Positions 42,138 to 50,838 of a stretch of DNA of 64,000 nt are shown in pieces (position 1 is the first letter of the stretch; each line of letters opens with the position of its first letter). This stretch comes from Parcubacteria group bacterium GW2011_GWA2_38_13b (GTDB lineage: Bacteria; Patescibacteriota; Minisyncoccia; GWA2-38-13b). Under the pieces are notes generated by a model. The model had not been told where the DNA came from. It did no database searches and saw nothing but the letters and a program-made list of their open reading frames with translations. The stretch is from the NCBI GenBank assembly GCA_000992445.2, contig LBUF02000001.1:1-64000 (forward strand), given 5' to 3'. The position numbers were made by a program, and so were the translations under genes.

Positions 42138-42350
42138 CTATTTTAGCAATTCATCGCTCGAAACACCAAGAGCTTTGGCAATATTGGAAATAGTAGAAAG
42201 CGTAGGATTTGTCTTTCCATTTTCAATATTACTTATAAAACTTCGGCTAACGCCGAGGTTTCGGACAATATCGCCCTGTGTAATGCCTTTCTCTGTTCGG
42301 ATACGCTTTAGGTTCTTGCCCAATTTCGCAAATTCACTTTTCATATCCAC
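42138..42350 (-). CDS. XRE-family regulator (C-protein-like)
   Basis: A 70-residue single-domain helix-turn-helix protein. KRIRTEKGITQGDIVRNLGVSRSFISNIENGK is a textbook Cro/C1-type HTH. Small proteins of this size ahead of a methylase and nuclease act as controllers that delay nuclease expression. It is the first gene of the restriction-modification operon and overlaps nothing. The 55 bp to IR-R must contain the promoter and operator. Confidence 0.88.
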   Translation of the reverse strand: MDMKSEFAKLGKNLKRIRTEKGITQGDIVRNLGVSRSFISNIENGKTNPTLSTISNIAKALGVSSDELLK

Positions 42351-42405
42351 AGTATAGCATTAACATTTACATTATACACCAATATTATAGTATAATGTAA
42401 TAGGG

Positions 42406-42787
42406 TTTTGTCCGCCCCGAATTCCCCCAAAACAAAAAGAGGAGCAAATGGAAAATTCCTCCCCAAACCCCTCCTTTTCCATTTGCGACATCCGAATTCA
42501 AAAACAAATCAGCCGAAGTTTTGGCAAATCCTTTCCCCAAAAAATAGTTTTGCCAAAACTTCGTCCGCATTGTTCCGCCACCTGCCCGAGACCTTGAGGG
42601 CAGAGCACCAAAGAAAAATGTCCTTTCCTTTTTCAAGAAAAATTTCACCCCCGCCAAATCAAGAAAGCAAGAGACATTTTTCTTTGGTGTTGCCGAGTGA
42701 AGCGAGGCAGTGGCGGAACGATTCATTCCACATCGGGATTTTGTTGGTAAAAAGTTCGGATTTTGTTCAGGAGACACAGCCAATTTC
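42406..42787 (-). repeat. right inverted repeat of the island (IR-R, 382 bp)
   Basis: Reverse complement of 37059-37418, with a 22-bp extra segment (about 42743-42764) flanked by the direct repeat GGATTTTGT. Its outer end AGCCAATTTC is the arm of a hairpin (AGCCAATTTC-TTAAATAC-GAAATTGGCT) whose other arm contains the encoded CCA of tRNA-Gln. The element therefore abuts the tRNA 3' end. Confidence 0.9.
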
Positions 42788-42800
42788 TTAAATACGAAAT

Positions 42801-42874
42801 TGGCTGGGGGATAGGGATTCGGACCCCAATTAACGGCTTCAAAGGCCGCTGTCCTACCATTAGACGATCCCCCA
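42801..42874 (-). tRNA. tRNA-Gln (anticodon TTG)
   Basis: Minus-strand cloverleaf with acceptor TGGGGGA/TCCCCCA, anticodon stem CGGC/GCCG around CTTTGAA (anticodon TTG), T-arm GGGGTCCGAATCCC, discriminator G and an encoded CCA. It lies 11 bp downstream of the dnaX stop and directly next to IR-R. It may be the integration site of the island. Confidence 0.93.
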
Positions 42875-42885
42875 ATATAACGAAA

Positions 42886-44556
42886 CTACTCCACGATTTT
42901 CCCTCCAAAAATTTTCAGAGCGGACGAAACCAAATCCTTGGCTCCCTCGCTTATTTTTTGCGATAAAGTTAAGTTCTGATCTAAAACAAATTTTAATTTT
43001 ATTTTTTTACCGAACACCTTCTCCAATGCCTCCTCTATTATCAATCTATTTTTCATTTCTTCCAGCCGCTCTTTGTGAAAATTATATTTTACGGCAACAA
43101 TCAAAATATTATTTTCCAATTCCCGCGGCAAAGAAGCTCCCACAAAAGCGAATAAAGAATTATTATGCGACTTAACTTCCTTCAAAACATCATCCCAGTG
43201 ATTTTTAATGCTGTCAATTGTCAATTCGCTATGCGAAGTTTTTTCTTTTATTTCCAGCACCGCTTCGTTTGAAGAAACATCTTTATTCGCGTTTATTTTA
43301 TTTTCTTTATCAACGGCGTTAATACGATTATTTTTTATTGACTGCCCCTTTTCTTTCAATGGCATTGCTTTGTCGGCAACGGTTTTGGAATCGTCTGCCA
43401 AAAAATTTCCTTCCAATTCTTCAATAGCCTCCAGCGCCGCCAATTCCAATGCCATTTGCGGCAAAGGAAATTTGCGCAAATCGTCCAGGGCCTTCACGAA
43501 TATATTTAAAATACCGATGAAATTTTCCGTCTTCAGTCCGATAGCCTGCGAATACGCCATTTTTTTCTGCGTATCGGTCCACTCGTCAAAAAACCGCGCT
43601 TCTTTACCCGCTTTTTCCGCATTCAAAACATTATCGCAAAAAACGGAATCGGTTTTGCCCGAAGAACAAACCGCCATAAAAACGAGTTTTCTCAAATGAC
43701 TGATCGCGTCCTGCATAAAATGCTGAATATCAATGCCCCTGTCAACCAAATCGTTTATAATCAGAAATGACGCATAACGGTCGCCACTGAAAATTACTCC
43801 GAAAAAATCAAAAATCATTTTGCTGTCAGCAACGGCCAATATTTTCTGCACGTCTTCAAGTTCAATTTTTTTATCGCCGGAAGCGATAATCTGCCCCAAT
43901 AAACTTTCCGCGTCCCTCATGCATCCGTCCGACGCAAGACCGATAAATCTCAACGCTTCTTCGCTGATTTTAGCTTTTTCGGCTTTAGCGATTTTTTTAA
44001 GACGCTCCGTCAACCTGTCTATTCCCAAACGCTGAAAATCAAATCTTTGACAACGCGAGATAATAGTCAACGGAACTTTGTGAATTTCAGTTGTCGCCAA
44101 AATAAACAAAGCGTGCGCCGGGGGTTCTTCAAGCGTTTTAAGCAAGGCGTTAAACGATTCCTTGGTCAACATATGAACTTCATCAATGATAAAAACCTTG
44201 TACTTGAGCGAAGCGGGAACAAATCTAATACCGTCGCGCAAAGCGCGAATTTCATCTATACCGCGATTTGACGCCGCGTCTATTTCCGCAATGTCCATCG
44301 CTTCGCCTCTTGCCACCATCCGACACGAACCGCATTTGCCACACGGTTCACCGTTCGCTAAATTTTCGCAATTAAACGCCCGTGCCAATATGCGGGCAAC
44401 CGTTGTTTTCCCCGTGCCGCGCGGTCCGGTAAAAAGATAAGCATGGGAAAATTTCCCGCTGGTCAAACCGCCTTTCAAGCTGCCGATAATATGATCTTGC
44501 CCAACCACTTCGAAAAATAATTGAGGACGATATTTGCGATATAAAACTAAAGACAT
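42886..44556 (-). CDS. dnaX: DNA polymerase III subunit gamma/tau
   Basis: A 556-residue clamp-loader ATPase. The N-terminus LYRKYRPQLFFEVVGQ, Walker A GPRGTGKTT, the Zn-binding Cys set CENLANGEPCGKCGSC, Walker B IIDEVHML, sensor I ATTEIHKVP and the Arg finger in SRCQRFDFQRL are all present. The part after about residue 370 is Lys/Glu-rich, followed by a small tau-like domain. I see no obvious programmed-frameshift slippery site. It is followed by tRNA-Gln and preceded by the GtrA gene, 2 bp away. Confidence 0.96.
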   Translation of the reverse strand: MSLVLYRKYRPQLFFEVVGQDHIIGSLKGGLTSGKFSHAYLFTGPRGTGKTTVARILARAFNCENLANGEPCGKCGSCRMVARGEAMDIAEIDAASNRGIDEIRALRDGIRFVPASLKYKVFIIDEVHMLTKESFNALLKTLEEPPAHALFILATTEIHKVPLTIISRCQRFDFQRLGIDRLTERLKKIAKAEKAKISEEALRFIGLASDGCMRDAESLLGQIIASGDKKIELEDVQKILAVADSKMIFDFFGVIFSGDRYASFLIINDLVDRGIDIQHFMQDAISHLRKLVFMAVCSSGKTDSVFCDNVLNAEKAGKEARFFDEWTDTQKKMAYSQAIGLKTENFIGILNIFVKALDDLRKFPLPQMALELAALEAIEELEGNFLADDSKTVADKAMPLKEKGQSIKNNRINAVDKENKINANKDVSSNEAVLEIKEKTSHSELTIDSIKNHWDDVLKEVKSHNNSLFAFVGASLPRELENNILIVAVKYNFHKERLEEMKNRLIIEEALEKVFGKKIKLKFVLDQNLTLSQKISEGAKDLVSSALKIFGGKIVE

Positions 44557-44558
44557 AT

Positions 44559-45011
44559 TTAATTACCTTTATTGCGAAACACAATGAATTTATACCAGAA
44601 AAAATTCCAGAAAAGGGAAAGGACGGTGGCAAAAATTTTTCCTAAATTAAGCCACAGCGTCTCGTTAATACCGAATAACGGATCAAAAAAATTAACAAAA
44701 CAATACACTGCTCCCGTATTTATTCCCATACCCAAAAAAGTGAAAATAACAAATAAAAAACCCTCTTTCGCGGTATTATTTTTTTCGGTTTTTTTAAATG
44801 CCCAGTATTTATTTAAAAAATAACTATTCACCATAGCAATGCCCGTAGCGACTATATTAAAAACAGCTACCGGCCACCCGATTGCTATGCCGAAAAACCA
44901 AACCAGAATATTCAATATGCCGAAATCTATACCCGTATTCAACAAACCAACGGCAACAAAACGAAAAAACTGAAAAATACTTTTATTTTTTATTGATAAA
45001 ATATTTCGCAT
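44559..45011 (-). CDS. GtrA-family membrane protein
   Basis: A 150-residue protein with four membrane helices and the family start FFRFVAVGLLNTGIDFGILN, followed by NSYFLNKYWAFKK between helices 2 and 3. GtrA-like proteins are thought to flip undecaprenyl-linked sugars or aid polysaccharide export. No glycosyltransferase is adjacent. It starts just downstream of palindromic element copy B. Confidence 0.85.
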   Translation of the reverse strand: MRNILSIKNKSIFQFFRFVAVGLLNTGIDFGILNILVWFFGIAIGWPVAVFNIVATGIAMVNSYFLNKYWAFKKTEKNNTAKEGFLFVIFTFLGMGINTGAVYCFVNFFDPLFGINETLWLNLGKIFATVLSLFWNFFWYKFIVFRNKGN

Positions 45012-45030
45012 AAAGTTTTTGTTAAATTAC

Positions 45031-45121
45031 CTTGAATTACGAAATGTTTAGATTTGAATTTTCGCGCCCCGTCCCGCAGTACTGCGGGACGGGGCGCGAA
45101 GAAAGCATTTTGTAATTCAAG
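45031..45121. repeat. palindromic element, copy B
   Basis: Outer arms CTTGAATTACGAAATG (45031-45046) and CATTTTGTAATTCAAG (45106-45121) pair with one mismatch. The centre 45061-45100 is a perfect 40-bp palindrome with the same CCCGTCCCGCAGTACTGCGGGACGGG core as copy A at 17711-17800. It lies between the stop of the TraC/TraD-like gene and the GtrA gene start, where it can act as a terminator. Confidence 0.78.
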
Positions 45122-45125
45122 AAAA

Positions 45126-47594
45126 TTAAATCGCCTCTTCTTCTTCAGCGCTTTCCGCCACTTGCGACCGTTCCAGTATTTCTTTCTCCACCTGTTCTTT
45201 CGGCCGGCCATGCATTTTGCGGGAAAACTCTTTTACCAATGAAACGATTTCAGGAACGCCTTTTTCCGGAGAATATGTCTCAATATTAAACGGTCTGGAT
45301 ATTTTACCGTTGACTAAAATTTTAACGTAAGCGTTAAAATTATCAATATTCAAAAGATCCGTCTCGGAAAACACCGTCTTAAATTGCTTTGCCATAAATT
45401 CGGCGTCTTCGGCTCCGATCCTGAATATCGCCATTGATCCGACATTGCCGAATATGGCATCGCGAATTTTTTCCTGAAGTTGACCGATAAACTGATGAGC
45501 GACTATCAAATTCAAACGATACTTTCTCGCCTCCGCTAAAATAGACGATATGCTTTCAGTGGTGAAATTTTGAAACTCATCGATATAAAGATAGAAATCC
45601 TTTCTCTGCTCTTCGGGCATATCAACGCGCGAAAAAGAAGCCAATAAAATTTTACCGACAATAATCATGCCAATCAGGGAAGAATTAATATCACCCAACC
45701 GCCCCTTGGTCAAATTAACAAGCAAAATTTTTCCCTGATCCATAATATCGCGAAAATTCAATCCGCTTCGCGACTGACCGATAATCAACCGCACATATTC
45801 ATTGTTAATAAAATTGTCAAATTTTGACGTAATGTAAGTGGCGAAATTTTCCAGCGACTGTTCGCCTTTCGCCGCCTCGGCCGACTGCCAAAATTCTTTT
45901 ACCGTAATGTTTGTTTCACGCGAAAGCAAATAATGGCGAAATTCCGAATTGATGAAAATTTTCGGCATTTCCATCAAGGTAAATGGCCCGATATCGGCAT
46001 TGTCCAATAAAAGCCGCATCGTATTGCGCGTATATTGCTCGTACATCGGTCCGAACGCTTCCGGCAAAGCGGCAAAAAGTTTCTGCACGATATTTATCAG
46101 TTCGTTGATAATAAAAGTTTTCTGCTCCGGCCGGCTTTGATCATACTCAAACATATTCAAACCGATCGGCAAATCCAAATCCGATGGATTAAATAAAATA
46201 ACATCCTCTATTCTTTCTTTCGGCACGTTTCCTAATATCTTTTCAATAAGATCGCCATGCGGATCAATAACGCAAACTCCCTTTCCCGCTTCAATATCCC
46301 GACGCACCATCTCCTGCATAAGAGCGGATTTTCCCGTACCGGTCTGACCAAGAAGATATAGATGCCGGCGACGATCATCGTTGGCAATCCGAACCTCCGT
46401 TTCTTCGCCACGAAAAACATTTTTACCGATAATAATACCCTCCTGGGACAAATCAACCGGAGCGGAAGCCGATCTGGCTTTCAGCCATTTTATTTTAGGC
46501 GTTCCAAGACCGAAAATCGGAAAATGAAAAATACTCGCCAGTTCCTCCGTATTTAAAATCACCCTGTTCTTCGAATCATAATTCCTAAAACTAAAATCAT
46601 AAACTATACTTTTCTTGTTGCCTTTGGAAAAATTGAATCCGTTCAAATTCGGATCATCGAACTGGGAAAAGGCATCCCGCAATTGACTCAATAATTCATC
46701 CGCTCTTTCTTGAGTTGCGGCCGAAGACACCAAACGAACATTAACGCCGAATCCCATTTTACTTGCTTTTTCTTCAATCATTTTAATGATTTCCTGCTGC
46801 ATTGGAGTAACGGGTTTTGATTCTTCCGATAATTTGTTTTTTTGCGCATCGCCACCGCTTTTCATCGATTCGAACATTTCTCCGGCTATTTTTCTGAACG
46901 CGCCTTTACCGGCCACGTCTTTCGCTTCATTATAACTTTTCCCTTTTTGCATTTCTCGCGCAATGCCTTGCGCCAGATGACGCCACCGTGAATTTTCTTT
47001 TTTAAATATAATCTGTACCGCTCCGCCTTCGCCTTCCCGTATTTTCGAAAAAACATTGGAAATTTCTCCTATGGAATCAGATTCCAATCGCTTATATGTC
47101 TTAATGGGAAAAAGATAATCTTTTCTTAAAGACAGCCGCGCGGCCGCTTCACAACCCCGCGGATTAAAAATATTGTAATCTTCTATTTTCTGCACTTCGC
47201 TACTCGGATAAATCCCCTGAATATGCTTAATTACGGATTCCTGCCAATGTTTCGGCGCGGCAATATAAAAATTTATTTCTTTGCCAATTGAAGCGATTTC
47301 CAAACCCAAATAAGAAGGTCCTGAGAAGAAACCCCTTGAAGAATCTTTCGCTCCAATACTCCCCAAAATTGAATAAAGTTGTTCAATCTGGCCGATAAGC
47401 TCCTTGATGTTCTCCGTTTTCTCATCCTTTTGGCTGTCTTTCGGCATTGTAACCAAAAGCAAAGACATATTAAGCGACTTGATGAGCCGCCCGCGCCGTT
47501 GCATTATCTGCATAAATATAACAACACCCAGAAATATAAATAAAACGGGGAATAAATACATAAAAACAGTGAAAATATTGTCTAAAATAAACAT
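45126..47594 (-). CDS. TraC/TraD-like ATPase, type IV secretion type
   Basis: An 822-residue protein. An N-terminal membrane helix (FTVFMYLFPVLFIFLGVVIF) is followed by about 300 residues of alpha/beta sequence, then an FtsK/VirB4/VirD4-type motor with Walker A GQTGTGKSAL (after RRHLYLL) and Walker B FYLYIDEFQNF. The late motif VAHQFIGQLQEKIRDAIFGNVGS is typical of conjugative coupling proteins. Single genes like this are common in Patescibacteria outside conjugation loci and could drive DNA uptake or pilus-related secretion. No other T4SS gene is in the window. Confidence 0.8.
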   Translation of the reverse strand: MFILDNIFTVFMYLFPVLFIFLGVVIFMQIMQRRGRLIKSLNMSLLLVTMPKDSQKDEKTENIKELIGQIEQLYSILGSIGAKDSSRGFFSGPSYLGLEIASIGKEINFYIAAPKHWQESVIKHIQGIYPSSEVQKIEDYNIFNPRGCEAAARLSLRKDYLFPIKTYKRLESDSIGEISNVFSKIREGEGGAVQIIFKKENSRWRHLAQGIAREMQKGKSYNEAKDVAGKGAFRKIAGEMFESMKSGGDAQKNKLSEESKPVTPMQQEIIKMIEEKASKMGFGVNVRLVSSAATQERADELLSQLRDAFSQFDDPNLNGFNFSKGNKKSIVYDFSFRNYDSKNRVILNTEELASIFHFPIFGLGTPKIKWLKARSASAPVDLSQEGIIIGKNVFRGEETEVRIANDDRRRHLYLLGQTGTGKSALMQEMVRRDIEAGKGVCVIDPHGDLIEKILGNVPKERIEDVILFNPSDLDLPIGLNMFEYDQSRPEQKTFIINELINIVQKLFAALPEAFGPMYEQYTRNTMRLLLDNADIGPFTLMEMPKIFINSEFRHYLLSRETNITVKEFWQSAEAAKGEQSLENFATYITSKFDNFINNEYVRLIIGQSRSGLNFRDIMDQGKILLVNLTKGRLGDINSSLIGMIIVGKILLASFSRVDMPEEQRKDFYLYIDEFQNFTTESISSILAEARKYRLNLIVAHQFIGQLQEKIRDAIFGNVGSMAIFRIGAEDAEFMAKQFKTVFSETDLLNIDNFNAYVKILVNGKISRPFNIETYSPEKGVPEIVSLVKEFSRKMHGRPKEQVEKEILERSQVAESAEEEEAI

Positions 47595-47631
47595 GAATTA
47601 AAAAAAATAGAAATTAGAAATTTTCACAACC

Positions 47632-48663
47632 TTACCCCGTAAGTCCGATCACAACGCCGACAAAAGCCGTAACGCCGGCAATAATCCAAAAACGCATTGT
47701 GATTTTCGTCTCCGGCCAACCCACGGCTTCAAAATGATGATGAATTGGGGTGGAATAAAATAATTTTCTGCCCGTTATTTTCTTGTAAAAAAATTGAATA
47801 ATAACCGATAATGTTTCAATAAATAAAATTGACGCGATAAACGGCAAAAGCAAGGCCGTATTGGTAAGCATGGCGATAATTCCCAAAGCGATTCCCAAAG
47901 ACATTGAGCCGGTATCGCCCATAAAAAAACGAGCCGGATATATATTAAACCACAAAAACGCCAAAGTCGCTCCTATTACAATGCCGCAAAAAGCCGCCAA
48001 ATCGTATCTGCCCTGACTAAATGCTATAACGCCCAAAGATAAAAAAGCCACAAGTAAAACTCCCCCCAAAAGACCGTCCAAACCGTCGGTTTCATTGGCG
48101 GAAAAAGCGGTCGCGACGATAATAAAAATAAAAGTGGGAACATACCATAATCCTATATTAAAACTTCCTAAAAATGGCACGGAAATTAAATCCCAATCCA
48201 GTTTAAAATAAAACCACCAGGATCCCACCGCGGCAATTATTACATATAAAATTAATTTTCTCTTTACGCTCATTCCCCCGCCATTGGGACCTTTTTTGAA
48301 AATACCCAAAAGATCATCCCCTAAGCCGACAAAAGCGGCGAAAATCATAACCCCGATAGGAAGAAATGTTTCTCCTCTGTTTAAAAAATTCAAATCCCGA
48401 AGAACTATTATGTCAAATCTGGAGAACAACCAAAAAACAAAAGCCAAAACCAAAACTGTTCCCCAAATCAAAATACCGCCCATAGTCGGCGTTCCCTCTT
48501 TCTTTGAATGAAAATTGTGAAAAACCGGCTTATTGCTCCTTATCTGTTTCCCTAAATTATATTTATACAAAAAATGGGAAAGCAAAGGAGTAAAAGCCAT
48601 TGCCACGCAAAAACCGACTGTCGCTAAAATCAAAATTCTAGTTATCTCAAATGCCTGCATCAT
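47632..48663 (-). CDS. mraY: phospho-N-acetylmuramoyl-pentapeptide-transferase
   Basis: A 343-residue membrane enzyme with about ten helices. Diagnostic motifs are KKEGTPTMGGIL, FSANETDGLDGLLGG (catalytic Asp cluster), FMGDTGSMSLG and PIHHHFEAVGWPE. It transfers phospho-MurNAc-pentapeptide to C55-P to make lipid I. It lies 11 bp downstream of the D,D-carboxypeptidase gene, so the pair forms a cell-wall unit. Confidence 0.96.
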   Translation of the reverse strand: MMQAFEITRILILATVGFCVAMAFTPLLSHFLYKYNLGKQIRSNKPVFHNFHSKKEGTPTMGGILIWGTVLVLAFVFWLFSRFDIIVLRDLNFLNRGETFLPIGVMIFAAFVGLGDDLLGIFKKGPNGGGMSVKRKLILYVIIAAVGSWWFYFKLDWDLISVPFLGSFNIGLWYVPTFIFIIVATAFSANETDGLDGLLGGVLLVAFLSLGVIAFSQGRYDLAAFCGIVIGATLAFLWFNIYPARFFMGDTGSMSLGIALGIIAMLTNTALLLPFIASILFIETLSVIIQFFYKKITGRKLFYSTPIHHHFEAVGWPETKITMRFWIIAGVTAFVGVVIGLTG

Positions 48664-48674
48664 ATAAATTTATT

Positions 48675-49688
48675 TTACCACAAATACGCCTTATGCACCC
48701 AATCAATCAAGGACCGGATCGCAGCAAATCTTTCGCTTGATCCGAGAATAATATAAATTATATTATCTTTTTTAATTGGGTCTTGCTGAATAATAATTAT
48801 ATTGCCCTTGGCGCCTTCGGTATAGCCGGTCTTACTGCCGACAATATCGTCAAGAAATGGAATAAGTTTATTGGTATTGATTAAATGATGATTGATCAGG
48901 CCGGTGGAATCTTTAACATCCGCAACGGGCATAACGGAAATGCGCCAAATTTCAGGATAAGCAACGGATATTTTCATTATTAAATTCGCCAAATTTTTAA
49001 CCGTGGAAAAATTATTTTCATCCTCAAGCCCCGTGGGCGTGGAAAAATGCGTATCGTCAAGCCCCCACTGGCCGGCTTTTTTATTCATTTTTTCTATAAA
49101 AAAATCGCGTGGCGTCTTTAAAATATTATTATCACCGCCGATGCGCGAACCAACCGCTTCGGCGATTACTTCCGCCGCGTCATTGCTTGAAGCAATCAGC
49201 ATAATTTTTAATAAATTAACAAAAGATAAACTTTCGCCGACAACCAAACCGCCGCTCTCGCCTTCAGCCATTATATGACTATACTTAACCGACGCTTCTT
49301 CATTTATATTATTGATACTGTCCAAAAGAACAACTGCTGTCATAAGTTTAGTCAAACTGGCAATGGGTCGTTGTTCATCAATATTTTCCTTAAATAAAAT
49401 TTTATTTTTGGCGGGAATTATGGCAACAGCCGCAACCGCGTCCAAAATCGGCTCTTCAATAATCCAATTGCGTATGGGTATATAGTCTGGATTATCTTTA
49501 GCCGAAGCAAAAAAAACATTTTCCATCACAGGAAGACGGGCTGGCGCGATTGAAGCGCTGAATAATTCATGGGATTCGACGTCTTTCCGCGGAAATTCCA
49601 AAACGCCCGTCAAAACAAGCGAGAGCAACGCGGCGCCTATTACGGCGGCAAAAAGCATTAAAATATTTTTATAAAAAAAGGCGGGCAA
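48675..49688 (-). CDS. serine-type D-Ala-D-Ala carboxypeptidase
   Basis: A 337-residue penicillin-binding protein of the PBP5/6 class. There is an N-terminal signal or anchor helix (ILMLFAAVIGAALLSLVLTG). The active-site triad motifs are SLTK (in IASLTKLMTAVV), SSN (in LIASSNDAAEVI) and KTG (in VGSKTGYTEGAKG). It trims the terminal D-Ala of muropeptides outside the membrane. The track start at 49688 is TTG; the first ATG is at 49658, and either gives a usable signal peptide. It is followed by mraY. Confidence 0.9.
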   Translation of the reverse strand: MPAFFYKNILMLFAAVIGAALLSLVLTGVLEFPRKDVESHELFSASIAPARLPVMENVFFASAKDNPDYIPIRNWIIEEPILDAVAAVAIIPAKNKILFKENIDEQRPIASLTKLMTAVVLLDSINNINEEASVKYSHIMAEGESGGLVVGESLSFVNLLKIMLIASSNDAAEVIAEAVGSRIGGDNNILKTPRDFFIEKMNKKAGQWGLDDTHFSTPTGLEDENNFSTVKNLANLIMKISVAYPEIWRISVMPVADVKDSTGLINHHLINTNKLIPFLDDIVGSKTGYTEGAKGNIIIIQQDPIKKDNIIYIILGSSERFAAIRSLIDWVHKAYLW

Positions 49689-49770
49689 TGGTTATATACT
49701 ATTTATTTATAATTTGATATTCTCAAAATTCTATATTCTTTCCCTTTTTCTTAATTCTTCGTTATTACAT

Positions 49771-50721
49771 TTATGAAATTTTCCGCTGCCGCGTTCTATT
49801 TTTTAAATATCGCTTAATGGCTTCTTTTGATGTTAACCAATTCCTGCCCTCTTTATGTGCTTCCAATTTTCCTTGTCTAGCAAGTAAATTTAAATACTTT
49901 GCAGAAAAAGAGGTATTTTTTGATACATCCGTCAATGTTATAAACTTTTCTTGTTTTTGGATCGCAGGCGTAAGATTTTTTAGATAAATATCAAGCGAGC
50001 GTTCTACGGATTGAGCAATAAATTTTACCAACGGTTCATATCCGCCACTATCTGCTTTGTCCAGTACATCATAATATTTTTTACGATCATTCTTTAATAT
50101 AATAACTAATGGGTAGCCAGCTTGCATAAGCAGTAAATTCATTGTTAGGCGCGCGGTTCTACCGTTGCCGTCAAAAAACGGATGAATATATACTAATTTG
50201 TGGTGTAATAAAGCGGAAAGTTCAACAATGTTCATTTTGCTTTTTTGTGAATTGAGCCAAATAATTAAATCACGCATTTTTTGCGGTACCTGTAATGCAT
50301 TCGGAGGAATATGTTTTGCTCTGCCAATAATAACATTAGCGTTTCTATATCTCCCAGCCCATTCTTTATCGGTTTCCCGTATAATAATCTGATGCAAATT
50401 TCGTATTAATATTTCAGAAGTGGTGTGTTTTTTATCTTTATCTATTAGATCATAAAGATATACTAAAGCAGTATGGTGGTCTTTTGCTTCCAAATGGTCT
50501 TTTAAGGGTTTACCTTTTACCGTAATTCCTTCATTGATAATCAAAAAAGTCTCTTTTAAAGTTAGAGAGTTTCCTTCAATCGCGTTTGAATTATAAGTCA
50601 TTTCTATCTGAAATTTTTCTCGTAGTTTTTGTACTGCCGATTTTGGCAGAGGACGAAGTTTATTAAGTTTGGATAGTTTTTCTTCCAAACGAGTTTTTAT
50701 GATTAGCGGCAGATAGGTCAT
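49771..50721 (-). CDS. Fic-family AMPylase-like protein
   Basis: A 316-residue protein. The Fic core motif is HPFFDGNGRTAR near residue 196. The N-terminal helix holds SNAIEGN, matching the (S/T)xxxE(G/N) inhibitory helix that blocks ATP in autoinhibited Fic proteins. The C-terminus (SFSAKYLNLLARQGKLEAHKEGRNWLTSKEAIKRYL) is a winged or MerR-like DNA-binding segment. The enzyme probably AMPylates a protein target. It is a single-gene unit with its own promoter. Confidence 0.92.
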   Translation of the reverse strand: MTYLPLIIKTRLEEKLSKLNKLRPLPKSAVQKLREKFQIEMTYNSNAIEGNSLTLKETFLIINEGITVKGKPLKDHLEAKDHHTALVYLYDLIDKDKKHTTSEILIRNLHQIIIRETDKEWAGRYRNANVIIGRAKHIPPNALQVPQKMRDLIIWLNSQKSKMNIVELSALLHHKLVYIHPFFDGNGRTARLTMNLLLMQAGYPLVIILKNDRKKYYDVLDKADSGGYEPLVKFIAQSVERSLDIYLKNLTPAIQKQEKFITLTDVSKNTSFSAKYLNLLARQGKLEAHKEGRNWLTSKEAIKRYLKNRTRQRKIS

Positions 50722-50756
50722 ACAAAATGCTTATTATGGTTTAGTTAATTATTTAC

Positions 50757-50784
50757 AGTATACCATATTAAGAAAACGGCTCAA
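50757..50784 (-). promoter_or_regulatory. fic promoter
   Basis: On the minus strand: TTGAGC, a 16-bp spacer and TATACT, about 35 nt upstream of the fic ATG. Confidence 0.55.
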
Positions 50785-50838
50785 CTTTTGCAAATTTCGC
50801 TTAATACTATTGATAAATTAGGTGCCGTGCGTTTGTTG

